From assembly GCA_028681035.1 (NCBI GenBank), contig JAQUJJ010000017.1:1-40951 (forward strand): 40,951 nucleotides of DNA, given 5' to 3'. Position 1 is the first letter of the stretch. Every line of letters begins with the position of its first letter. The notes beneath the pieces were generated by a model that searched no databases, had not been told where the DNA came from, and saw only the letters and a list, made by a program, of their open reading frames with translations. Of the stretch, positions 26,321 through 34,181 are shown piece by piece. A program made the translations under genes and the position numbers. The stretch comes from Candidatus Cloacimonadota bacterium (GTDB taxonomy: Bacteria; Cloacimonadota; Cloacimonadia; Cloacimonadales; Cloacimonadaceae).

Positions 26321-26372
26321 CCCCACGTGACCCCCACGTGATCCCCACGTGACCCCCTCGTGAAAACGAGGG
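26321..26372. repeat. 11-bp CCCCACGTGAY repeats followed by a small hairpin
   Basis: Four units start at 26321, 26332, 26343 and 26354 (last is CCCCTCGTGA). The last unit forms CCCTCGT/ACGAGGG with loop GAAA. Same family as 7628-7682. Confidence 0.85.
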
Positions 26373-26491
26373 AATCACCAAGGAAATTCCTCGGTGTTAG
26401 AAGTCATTGGTGCAAGACATTGGTTTGCACGCCATAAATGAACTTGAGCCAAATTAAACTATGCGCACAATACAGGCTTTATTTTTAACTC

Positions 26492-26551
26492 ATCATTGCG
26501 CTGAGTGATAATATGCTTGTTTTGTTTTGAAACTGGGAGCAGCGCAATGAT
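26492..26551. other. Inverted repeat with 36-base loop upstream of the pilin promoter
   Basis: ATCATTGCGCTG (26492-26503) and CAGCGCAATGAT (26540-26551) are perfect complements, extended to about 16 bp with one mismatch. It lies about 200 bases upstream of the sigma-54 element, where activator sites or enhancers usually lie, but could as well be a terminator-type hairpin. Other than this and the neighbouring repeats, 26051-26873 holds no gene. Confidence 0.6.
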
Positions 26552-26750
26552 AAGTCAAAATGGATGCAACGATAAGCCAAATGTCTTGTATTGGGGACAG
26601 GTAATTGAGTTATAGTAGTGCTTATAGGACAGGATAAGCGATTTTCTCTAAGCAAGCAGAGAACTTTCTAAAAGAATAACAGTTTTGCAAAGTGCCGTAT
26701 ATCATACAGATACATATCTATAAAAGACTATTTTAGTCAATTTGGCGGCT

Positions 26751-26767
26751 TTGGCACATAACTTGCG
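26751..26767 (+). promoter_or_regulatory. Sigma-54 (RpoN) promoter of the pilin-like gene
   Basis: TTGGCACATAACTTGCG matches the consensus YTGGCACGNNNNTTGCW. GG (26753-26754) and GC (26765-26766) are separated by exactly 10 bases, as the -24/-12 elements require. Transcription should begin near 26778, giving about 95 bases of leader before the ATG at 26874. It implies an enhancer-binding activator, none of which is encoded within the window. Confidence 0.75.
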
Positions 26768-26873
26768 TTTAGTATAAGGGTGTCCCGCAGGGGATGCGGA
26801 AGTTAAATAGAGTGAACTAAATAATTAGTGAACCAAACCAAAAAAGAAAATAACCCCAAAGAAAGGAGATACC

Positions 26874-27311
26874 ATGGGAACACAACAAATTCTTCTCATC
26901 GTACTAAGCGTTGTCATCGTCGGTGTCGCAATCGCCGTCGGAATCAGTATGTTTAACAGCCAGTCTTACAACAGCAACAAGACTGCTATCGCTGCCGATG
27001 CACAAAGCTTTGCAACCCAGGTTGTACAGTATTACAAAACCCCCGTTTCTCAAGGTGGCGGTGGAAATCTTCTTCCTACAGCCGATGCTGCAGGTGCTTT
27101 AGTTGTTGGAAATGCCATAGGCTGGGGTGATATCACCACAACCAATGATAATGGTACCTATACTCTTGCTATTACTACTGCTGGCGCATCTGGTGTTGCC
27201 ACTATTACCGGTGTTGGTACTGCTGCAAAAGCAGGCGGAGAGAAGCCTAATGTTGTAACAACCATTGCCCTTCCTGCCGGCACAATCACTGCTGTAGCAA
27301 CCGATGTATAA
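26874..27311 (+). CDS. Pilin-like filament subunit without class III leader
   Basis: The 145-residue product starts MGTQQILLIVLSVVIVGVAI: a hydrophobic helix beginning at residue 5-6, then a polar helix (about 25-55) and a small Gly/Ala/Thr-rich beta domain ending at a stop. This is the layout of a mature type IV pilin, but there is no leader with a (K/R)G cleavage site and Gln takes the place of Glu5. The frame upstream stays open only for 14 codons and has no ATG, GTG or TTG, so no leader can be hidden. It has AAAGGAGATACC before the ATG, its own sigma-54 promoter and its own terminator, fitting a major subunit made in quantity. Confidence 0.8.
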   Translation: MGTQQILLIVLSVVIVGVAIAVGISMFNSQSYNSNKTAIAADAQSFATQVVQYYKTPVSQGGGGNLLPTADAAGALVVGNAIGWGDITTTNDNGTYTLAITTAGASGVATITGVGTAAKAGGEKPNVVTTIALPAGTITAVATDV

Positions 27312-27370
27312 ATCCCTTAATTATTGAAAAAATTGATTTAACAACCTGTGTAAATCAGGTTAAGCTAAGA

Positions 27371-27398
27371 TTGGTCAAGATTTATCTTGACCAATTTT
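27371..27398 (+). terminator. Intrinsic terminator after the pilin-like gene
   Basis: TTGGTCAAGAT (27371-27381) and ATCTTGACCAA (27384-27394) form an 11-bp stem with a two-base loop, followed by TTTT. Separates the pilin-like gene from pilC. The gap 27312-27590 has no gene. Confidence 0.85.
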
Positions 27399-27590
27399 CG
27401 TATCTAGGAACTGTTAGCATTGTGAGGTTCTAGGTGTGAAGCTTGCTAGCCTTAGATATGTGGATTGTTTTAGCTAAAGCATTGATGTTTACACAGTAAG
27501 GGACGATTGCATAGATAAAGAAAAGTGGACGTGCCAATGCAGAACCAAACAAGATTTAGATTTTTTATGCTACAGGAATAAGGAGCACTG

Positions 27591-28931
27591 ATGGTAAGAG
27601 AATACCGCTTTAAAGGCTATGGACCACAGGGCAAGTTGGTGCAGGGGACTTTTATGGCAGAGAACCCTAAAGCAGCAAAAGAATATCTAAACAAGCTGTC
27701 GCATAAATTTCATCTCAAGATAAGCAGCTTAGAAAAGAAACGCGACTGGTTATACAAAGTTTATGCCACCGGAAAGAAGAAACCATTTAACGGGCGTCAA
27801 TCTGCCTATAGCAAAGCCGAAGTAGCCGCTGCCCTAGTTAAAATGGGTTACAGTAAGTTCACCATAAATCCTGTGCTCTTTGATCTCCCCATGAAGCCTT
27901 CACTCGCCGATGTAATGATGTTTATCAAGCTATCCACCACTATGCTAAAAGACAAGATGAGCTTTGGTAAGATATTGGAAATGTTGGCGGAAGAACAGAC
28001 TAATAAGACCCTAAAGGAAGCGTTGCTGCAAATCGAGAGCCAACTGAAGGGCGGAGCAGAAGGCAAAGAAGTGTTTATGCGTTTCACCCACGTGTTTGGC
28101 AAGTTCCCTGCTTTCATGCTTGGCTTGGCAACGCGTAGCGGTAATATGGCAGATGTGTTTGAGGCTACCAGCAAGTTTATCGAGCGGGATATGGAGATAA
28201 AAAAGAACATCAAGCAGGCTCTTGTTTCTCCGATGTTTGCGCTACTTGCCACTATTGGAGCCTTAATGTATTATATCATTGATATCTTCCCGGCAACTGC
28301 CGAGATGTTTCTGAAATACAATATGCCTTTACCTCCCCTAACCAAGAGTACCTTAGAATTTAGCCACTGGCTTTCTGACTTTTGGTGGCTAGTCGCATTG
28401 GCGGTAATAGTCCCCATTTTAGCAATATGGCGCTGGTGGGCTACTCCGCATGGGAAAATATGGCGCGATGCCCGCATTATTAAAATCCCTTTAGTTGGGC
28501 ATCTGATTCACAAATCCTCGATAGAGATTTATTTCCGTGTGTTTGGGACGATTTATGCAGGTTCGGGAGATAATATTGAAACTATCCGCACCGCAGCGGA
28601 AGCTTGCCGAAACGCATGGATGGAAGATAGAATAAAGCGCATAACCATTCCGCTGATGCTAAAAGAGGGAGAGGCATTTGTGCCCGCCATGGCGGCAGCG
28701 GGGGTGTTTACAAAAACGTCTCTTACACGGCTAAGAACCGGACAAGAAACAGGAAATATCCTGCAAGCTGCACAGCAGATAGCTACCTATTACGAAGCAG
28801 AAACCACCTATAAAATGAATGGCTTAATAGAATACATCCAAACAATAGTTGGGATGGTGGTTGCTCTTGCCATCGTTTTCTTAACGGTGGTGTCTGCGGA
28901 GATTGCTACAATATCACCGCCCACCGTTTAA
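27591..28931 (+). CDS. pilC: PilC/GspF-family inner-membrane platform protein
   Basis: The 446-residue protein has the family start YRFKGYGPQGKLVQGTF and two GspF domains with conserved stretches FIKLSTTMLKDKMSFGKILE, SGNMADVFEATSKF, and GTIYAGSGDNIETIRTAA with RTGQETGNILQAAQQIATYY. Transmembrane helices lie near 217-240, 262-280 and at the end (about 415-440). It anchors the extension and retraction ATPases and turns to load subunits into the fibre. AAGGAGCACTG precedes the ATG. It starts the second transcription unit of the locus and is followed seven bases later by the pilB start. Confidence 0.93.
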   Translation: MVREYRFKGYGPQGKLVQGTFMAENPKAAKEYLNKLSHKFHLKISSLEKKRDWLYKVYATGKKKPFNGRQSAYSKAEVAAALVKMGYSKFTINPVLFDLPMKPSLADVMMFIKLSTTMLKDKMSFGKILEMLAEEQTNKTLKEALLQIESQLKGGAEGKEVFMRFTHVFGKFPAFMLGLATRSGNMADVFEATSKFIERDMEIKKNIKQALVSPMFALLATIGALMYYIIDIFPATAEMFLKYNMPLPPLTKSTLEFSHWLSDFWWLVALAVIVPILAIWRWWATPHGKIWRDARIIKIPLVGHLIHKSSIEIYFRVFGTIYAGSGDNIETIRTAAEACRNAWMEDRIKRITIPLMLKEGEAFVPAMAAAGVFTKTSLTRLRTGQETGNILQAAQQIATYYEAETTYKMNGLIEYIQTIVGMVVALAIVFLTVVSAEIATISPPTV

Positions 28932-28938
28932 TAATTAT

Positions 28939-30720
28939 ATGAGTACACTAAGTAAGTTCGGAAGATACCTTGTTGAGCGTGACTTTTTAGAGCGCAGCGT
29001 GGTGGAAAGTGCCAGTAAAAGGATGGTGGAATTTGGAGATAATTCTGCGGGTTCTTTAGCCAGATTATTGGAAAAGGACTTTGGTGTTCCTCACGATATC
29101 GTGTTTGAAGCTTTGGCGCGGCATTATGCCTTTCCGCAGCAAGATGTTGATGTAGATCTGCTGGAACATAAACAACTGGAAACTTGCAAAGATATCCTGA
29201 ATAAAATCCCTGAAGAACTGAAGAAAAAGCTGTTCTTTCATAAGATATTTCCCTTTAGCATACTAAACAAAGATAGAGAAGTCCTGCAAGTTTTAGCATC
29301 AGACCCTACCGAAGCCGTAATCCAAGAAATACCAGAACAAACCCAATATAAGCGCATAGAGATATACTGGTGTCACCAAAAGACGATTGAGGACTTAATC
29401 GCCAAAATTGCTCCTCAAAAGAACGAATTCCTTGCTCTACTGGAAGAAGCTGGACAGGTTTTAACAGACATAGATGACGGCAGCAGCGGAACTGACCTAA
29501 ACGAGCAAGCTTTGGATGATGAGATAAATAAGAGCTTGCTGGTAAACCTCTTTGAAGGTGCTTTAATTGAAGCTGTGCACAAGGACGCTAGTGATATTCA
29601 TATCATTCCCGGTGGCAAATCTACTATAGATATCTTCATTAGGGTAGATGGCAAGCTGCAACAATGGCACCGCCAAGAAGGGACTCCGCCCGAGGCTCTT
29701 TCTGCCGTGGTGAAAGACCGCTCTATCGGGGTGGATAGGTTCGAGCGGGATACTGCTCAGGATGGCTTTGCTCAACGCTTGATAGACGACCATCTGATAC
29801 GCTTTAGAATATCAATAATACCAATCGTCTCGTCTGAATATGACAGGCGTTTCGAAAGCATCGTTATCCGTGTGATAGACGACCGTAAGGTGATTACGGA
29901 CTTTCGTAAGTTGGGTTTCCAAACTCAGGCTGAGCAAGAGTTTATTAAGTCTATCTCTACCTCCAAAGGGATTATTATCGTAACCGGACCCACTGGAAGC
30001 GGTAAATCCACAACGCTGATGGCAGCCTTGCATCATGTGATAAATCCCACGGTGAATGTACTAACCTGCGAAGACCCTGTGGAGTATGTAATTAGAGGAG
30101 CTAGACAGCTTAAGATTGGGCATAAGATGAGCTTTGATTTGGCGGTTCGCTCCATTTTGCGCCACGATCCCGATATCGTGATGGTGGGTGAGATACGCGA
30201 TAAGATAACCGCAGATATAGCCGTTAAGCTCGCCAATACAGGGCATTTAACCTTCTCCACCTTGCATACCAACGATGCTCCATCTGCCATAACCAGGCTA
30301 TACAAGATGGGGATTGAAACCTTCTTGCTGGCATACTCGATTAACATTATTATTGCACAGCGATTGGTGCGTAAGCTTTGCGTGCATTGCCGCTGCCCCA
30401 TTACAAAGGAACATTGGCCTGCCGCAACGGCGATAGGATTTACAGAAGAAGAATTAGGCAGCGGTAACATTTATGAACCGATTGGGTGCGCTAAATGTCA
30501 TAATGGCTATAAGGGAAGAGTAAATATTGCCGAAGCCTTGTTTTTTTACCCAGAAGTGCGCGACGAAATAGTCCGCTCCCTGACGGATATTAACGAAGAA
30601 CGTATCCGCTCTATTGCCGAAAAGCATGGTATGCTATCCATGCGGAGAAGTGGCATGGAACGTATGCGCGAAGGCTTAACAGATTTAACTGAAGTGTTAT
30701 ATGCCACGGCGGAGGATTAA
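28939..30720 (+). CDS. pilB: PilB/GspE-family filament extension ATPase
   Basis: The ATG at 28939 (593 residues) is taken over a TTG at 28903 that would overlap pilC. An N-terminal MshEN-like domain is followed by the NTPase: Walker A GPTGSGKSTT (about 351-360), Asp box CEDPVEY, Walker B LRHDPDIVMVGEIRD (catalytic Glu near 417), His box TLHTNDAPSAITRL, and the zinc-binding cysteines CVHC and CAKC (near 481-484 and 517-520) typical of PilB/GspE. It powers fibre assembly. All motifs are intact, in contrast with the PilT-like protein downstream. Confidence 0.95.
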   Translation: MSTLSKFGRYLVERDFLERSVVESASKRMVEFGDNSAGSLARLLEKDFGVPHDIVFEALARHYAFPQQDVDVDLLEHKQLETCKDILNKIPEELKKKLFFHKIFPFSILNKDREVLQVLASDPTEAVIQEIPEQTQYKRIEIYWCHQKTIEDLIAKIAPQKNEFLALLEEAGQVLTDIDDGSSGTDLNEQALDDEINKSLLVNLFEGALIEAVHKDASDIHIIPGGKSTIDIFIRVDGKLQQWHRQEGTPPEALSAVVKDRSIGVDRFERDTAQDGFAQRLIDDHLIRFRISIIPIVSSEYDRRFESIVIRVIDDRKVITDFRKLGFQTQAEQEFIKSISTSKGIIIVTGPTGSGKSTTLMAALHHVINPTVNVLTCEDPVEYVIRGARQLKIGHKMSFDLAVRSILRHDPDIVMVGEIRDKITADIAVKLANTGHLTFSTLHTNDAPSAITRLYKMGIETFLLAYSINIIIAQRLVRKLCVHCRCPITKEHWPAATAIGFTEEELGSGNIYEPIGCAKCHNGYKGRVNIAEALFFYPEVRDEIVRSLTDINEERIRSIAEKHGMLSMRRSGMERMREGLTDLTEVLYATAED

Positions 30721-30755
30721 GATGAACAAGATGAGAATGTATTGTCCCGAATACT

Positions 30756-30829
30756 CGCTTGAAGTCCAAAGCACGAAGTGGCGTACGCTTGAAGTCCAAA
30801 GCGCAAAAGAGTCCCTACGGGACTTTTCA
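30756..30829. repeat. Duplicate TTGAAGTCCAAAG word and adjacent hairpin between pilB and pilin-like gene
   Basis: CGCTTGAAGTCCAAAGC occurs at 30756-30772 and 30786-30802. A short hairpin (GAGTCCC/GGGACTTTT, 30808-30829) follows, and a relaxed copy TTTGAACTCCAAA lies near 30893. An apparent small reading frame across the region is built from these repeats and is not called. Confidence 0.65.
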
Positions 30830-30924
30830 AGGCATGAACTTGAAATTGACAGGCACGGTGTTTATAGCAGGAAGGGAATCCTGCTCTACACTTTGAACTC
30901 CAAACCATACACAGGGAGGATTAA

Positions 30925-31347
30925 ATGAATCTGATGGAAATGGTTCTGGCTTTGTTAGCCGTAATGCTGTTCACCACCCTGTCACTAAGCTATAATCAGG
31001 CGATATGGAGACAAACGGATTATATCAATAATGCTACCATTGTGGTGCAAGCCTCGCAGATCTGCCATTCTATCCTAGATGAGGCAGATGCCAAGCTCTT
31101 TTCGAAACAGGTGGATATTGCAAATTTAGTATCCACGTATAATTTCATCAGGACGGTGAACTATCCTCATCTTCCGGAAACTTTTACCGTAGCTGCCGTG
31201 TCTGCCGATTGTGATTCCTTGGGCAATAACCTAAGTACTCCCAATCCTAACAGTTTATTTAAGCGGGTTGTAGTAACCGTGAGCGGTCCTGTTGCGCTAA
31301 GGCATCCCTATTCTATGACTCGGCTTTATACCAAAACCAACATGTAG
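30925..31347 (+). CDS. Minor pilin-like protein, leaderless, with Glu5
   Basis: The 140-residue product starts MNLMEMVLALLAVMLFTTLS. This is the mature N-terminus of a type IV pilin with Glu at position 5, and no leader peptide. An in-frame TAA lies directly before the ATG, which has GGGAGGATT upstream, so a leader is excluded. The mature body has a helix to about residue 60 and a beta-rich end (TFTVAAVSADCDSLGN, FKRVVVTVSGPVAL), as in GspI/PilV-like minor pseudopilins. It is likely a minor, priming-complex subunit. It is the first of three such genes in a row. Confidence 0.78.
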   Translation: MNLMEMVLALLAVMLFTTLSLSYNQAIWRQTDYINNATIVVQASQICHSILDEADAKLFSKQVDIANLVSTYNFIRTVNYPHLPETFTVAAVSADCDSLGNNLSTPNPNSLFKRVVVTVSGPVALRHPYSMTRLYTKTNM

Positions 31348-31353
31348 GATATT

Positions 31354-31929
31354 ATGAGTGTTTTACTTGATGTACTCGGCAGCGTTATAATCGGAGGAAT
31401 GTTAATTCTGATGATGATGACCTTCCAGCTCCAATTACATGAATCTGCGGGAAGGATTTATTACATGAGTTCCATGATAGATCACATGGATGTGGCTGCC
31501 ACAAAGGTAAACAAGACCTTTGCCCTTGCCGGCATAGGTATTCCTCCTGATTCTGTATGCGTTATAGCCGCAACCAATAGAGTGGTTTTTAAAACGTTTT
31601 GGAATTGCAATTCAGATACCTTATCGGCAACAAGACATTTAATTGAGATGAAGATTGCCACTGTTACCAATCCCTATGGTGGCAAAGCCTTGCTGCTCAC
31701 TCAGGATGGTGCGCCAATGGAGGATTTGGGCTATATCTTCTACATCGAGGCGATGGTTATAAAGTATTTTGATAAGAATGATGCCCAAACAACCCAGCCG
31801 GGTCTGGTACGTTCGGCAGAGATATTTTTTACCTTTAGGCGGGATTCCCCTTGGAATCCCACTCAGCCGCTGAGATCCAATCTTCAGGTGAAGTGTTTCT
31901 TCATGAATAGCTATTTACAAGGAGCATAG
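31354..31929 (+). CDS. Minor pilin-like protein, leaderless (PilW-like position)
   Basis: The 191-residue product starts MSVLLDVLGSVIIGGMLILM: one hydrophobic helix immediately at the N-terminus, then an alpha-helical segment and a beta-rich domain (RSAEIFFTFRRDSPWNPTQP, LQVKCFFMNS). An in-frame TAG lies two codons before the ATG (the stop of the upstream gene, in the same frame), so no leader can exist. Size and place resemble PilW/GspJ minor pseudopilins; Asp at residue 6 might stand in for Glu5. Ribosome binding site weak (AGGA). Function inferred from context. Confidence 0.65.
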   Translation: MSVLLDVLGSVIIGGMLILMMMTFQLQLHESAGRIYYMSSMIDHMDVAATKVNKTFALAGIGIPPDSVCVIAATNRVVFKTFWNCNSDTLSATRHLIEMKIATVTNPYGGKALLLTQDGAPMEDLGYIFYIEAMVIKYFDKNDAQTTQPGLVRSAEIFFTFRRDSPWNPTQPLRSNLQVKCFFMNSYLQGA

Positions 31930-31930
31930 T

Positions 31931-33190
31931 ATGGGACGCGCAGTGCTAATGTTGGTAATGTTAATGACTGTCATTTTTGCCACCATTCTAATTAGTTTAA
32001 ATAGAAACATCGGTGGCGTTCCCAAAGTATTGATAAGAAACCAACTGCTGAAAGAAGCAGAAAACGCCAGCGATTATGCCCTTAGGAATGCGATAAGGAA
32101 CGCTGGCTCGGTGGAGTTTCTCCAGACCTATTTAAGTGATGGTTTTTTTGTAGATGAACTATCCTTTACTCAGAGCTACCTTAATTATCGCATTGGAAAC
32201 TGCGTGATTGATAGCATTAGATACAGCTATGTGAATAGCCAGGCAAATTACAAAGTAAGGAGTTTCATACGGGCTTCGCTGCAGGGAGTGAGTGTATCCA
32301 AGGATGCAGAGATGTCGTTTAACTATCCATTTTTAACCCTGGGATCAAGTAAACCCAATATCTTATATCTGGAGATGGAGCGTTTGACACTGTTTCCCTG
32401 GTTGTTCAAGAATAACACCAGATTGCCAGATTCATCCGGTAACGATTATCAAGCAGATACCGCAGGTAATACAATACTCTCAGATACTGTCCCGTGGGGC
32501 GGGGCTTTTAGCAGGTACTGCGCAAAATTCGATGGAAGGAACGACTACATAACAGTGTTGCCGCAGATTGATGCAACCGGGGTGGATAGCATAAATACGG
32601 ACTTATCATTTTCGCTATTGTTGTTTGCCATGATAGATAAAAACATAAACAAAAACAATCAGGGTACATTACTCTGGATTCCAAGTGAGCCATTAATTAA
32701 CAACATGATACAAAAGCCTTGCGCCGGCATCTGGTATGCTAAATCCGACAACAAATTACACTTTGCCGTTACCCAGGATAACGCGGCTAAAGATATGCTG
32801 GAAGTAAAGGTAGCTTATACTCCCACCGCAGTTGTGTATAATTGGGTTTTTTTTGGTTTGATACAGCTCTTTAATGTGTTTTTTTACGAATATCCTTGGT
32901 GTTCTTATGGACTTACCTACAATGCCGGATTATTAAAAGCATATGTCAATGGGGTTCTCGTAGGGGTAAAGCAGGGCGAAGTTAACGTCCGTGCGTACCC
33001 CAGCTTGCATGGAATGTCCATGGGCAGAAAAGATATCCGAGTAAGCGGATTTAACAACAATGATCGCATGTATTTCTGTGGGGTGCTGGATCAGGCTGGT
33101 ATGCACGACCGGGCTTTGATGGATACCGAAATGAAATCCTGGCATAATGGCGTGATGAGTGCTACATTAATAAAGTATATCAGAGATTAG
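31931..33190 (+). CDS. Pilin-like protein carrying a LamG-type adhesin domain
   Basis: The 419-residue product starts MGRAVLMLVMLMTVIFATIL, again with no leader; upstream the frame has no usual start for eight codons before a stop. After the helix and about 150 residues, a concanavalin/LamG-like sandwich (about 190-405) follows: CAKFDGRNDYITVLPQI, LLKAYVNGVLVGVKQG and FCGVLDQAGMHDRALMDTEM are the usual strand and calcium-rim patterns. LamG domains bind glycans or proteins; a pilin helix in front suggests an adhesin at the tip or within the fibre. AAGGAG lies before the ATG, which follows the upstream stop by one base. The largest gene of the minor-pilin trio. Confidence 0.72.
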   Translation: MGRAVLMLVMLMTVIFATILISLNRNIGGVPKVLIRNQLLKEAENASDYALRNAIRNAGSVEFLQTYLSDGFFVDELSFTQSYLNYRIGNCVIDSIRYSYVNSQANYKVRSFIRASLQGVSVSKDAEMSFNYPFLTLGSSKPNILYLEMERLTLFPWLFKNNTRLPDSSGNDYQADTAGNTILSDTVPWGGAFSRYCAKFDGRNDYITVLPQIDATGVDSINTDLSFSLLLFAMIDKNINKNNQGTLLWIPSEPLINNMIQKPCAGIWYAKSDNKLHFAVTQDNAAKDMLEVKVAYTPTAVVYNWVFFGLIQLFNVFFYEYPWCSYGLTYNAGLLKAYVNGVLVGVKQGEVNVRAYPSLHGMSMGRKDIRVSGFNNNDRMYFCGVLDQAGMHDRALMDTEMKSWHNGVMSATLIKYIRD

Positions 33191-33206
33191 CAGGTGAGGA
33201 AAGAAA

Positions 33207-34181
33207 ATGAATAACGAGAAAGTGAATTTACTGAACTGGTGGGCTAAAATACGCTGGTTCATGGTGGTGGTGCTATTTTCTATAGGATTGCTACATATCA
33301 GCTTTAGCGAAACGATAGTGCAAACTGTCCTGTTCTTTTCCGTGTTTGGCGGCATAGTTGCACTAAACCTGCTTTTCCAGTTGCAATCTCAGGCACATAA
33401 ACAATGGGTGGTTATCTTTCAGGTTGTGCTGGATATTGTGTTTGCCACTATTGTAGTGCACCTTACCGGAGGTCTTGCGAGTTTCTTTGTTTGGGTGTAT
33501 CTGATAGGAGTTATCACTGCTGCGCTAACGATTAAGCAAAATGGTGGCTTATTGGCGGGTTTAACAGGGAGCTTTTCTTTGCTAATTCTTGTTTTACTAT
33601 ATAATAACGGGATATTGATTCCCACTGAGACCTCAAACATGGATGTTGCGGGTTCCACAGTATATATCTTGTCCTATACTGGGCTATTTTGTGGAGTTGC
33701 GTTAATCGCCAACTATCTTTCTGACCAGCTAATGTACCAGCGTAATCTGGAAAAAGAGCTTTCCGAATCGATCGCCAAGCTTGCTGAAAGTGATAAAGTA
33801 AGCAAGCAGTTGGATGAACTGATGTTAATCCTTAAGGATGTTGGGCATATAGACCATGATATAAATACCCCTTTATGCGTGATAACTCTATCCCTTGGCA
33901 GAGTGAAACGCTATGCAAACGAATATCAGAATGAAGGCTTGAACAAATCTAACAACGAGATTATGGAAGCGGTAAACAAAATAAGCCTTATCCTGAAGCG
34001 CTTGCAGCCCATGAAACAAAACCCTCTGGTAAATTATTACAGCGATGATAAACTGACAGAAGGGGGAACAAGCCAAAATATCCCACACAAAACTATAACT
34101 AGTATTAGCACACCGTTTTCCGAATCTCAGCCTAGACAAACAAACACTGATAAAGAAAGTCCACCTGAGGAGGGTTTATGA
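33207..34181 (+). CDS. Membrane sensor with H-box but no ATPase domain (PilS-like)
   Basis: The 324-residue protein has about six transmembrane helices in residues 15-180, then a coiled coil and a histidine-kinase phosphoacceptor region VGHIDHDINTPLCVITLSLG (candidate His217 in HDINTPL). The following 100 residues are polar, Pro/Ser/Thr-rich and show no N, G1 or G2 box, so the HATPase domain is missing. It ends overlapping the response regulator by ATGA. The topology resembles the PilS sensor of pilus loci. Without a catalytic domain it could relay phosphate from another kinase, or act as a dimerising phosphatase or scaffold. The truncation is natural: the reading frame is intact and tightly coupled. 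Confidence 0.7.
   Translation: MNNEKVNLLNWWAKIRWFMVVVLFSIGLLHISFSETIVQTVLFFSVFGGIVALNLLFQLQSQAHKQWVVIFQVVLDIVFATIVVHLTGGLASFFVWVYLIGVITAALTIKQNGGLLAGLTGSFSLLILVLLYNNGILIPTETSNMDVAGSTVYILSYTGLFCGVALIANYLSDQLMYQRNLEKELSESIAKLAESDKVSKQLDELMLILKDVGHIDHDINTPLCVITLSLGRVKRYANEYQNEGLNKSNNEIMEAVNKISLILKRLQPMKQNPLVNYYSDDKLTEGGTSQNIPHKTITSISTPFSESQPRQTNTDKESPPEEGL

Noticed and set aside
26051..26873. tRNA or small gene in the long gap before the pilin gene
   Set aside because: No cloverleaf-type arms or coding frame with a start and ribosome binding site; only repeats, hairpins and a promoter.
28903..28938. TTG start for pilB inside pilC
   Set aside because: It overlaps pilC and adds residues not seen in the family; ATG 28939 is preferred.
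30722..30928. Small reading frame between pilB and the first minor pilin gene
   Set aside because: It is built from the repeated TTGAAGTCCAAAG units and a hairpin, has no ribosome binding site of note and overlaps the next start.
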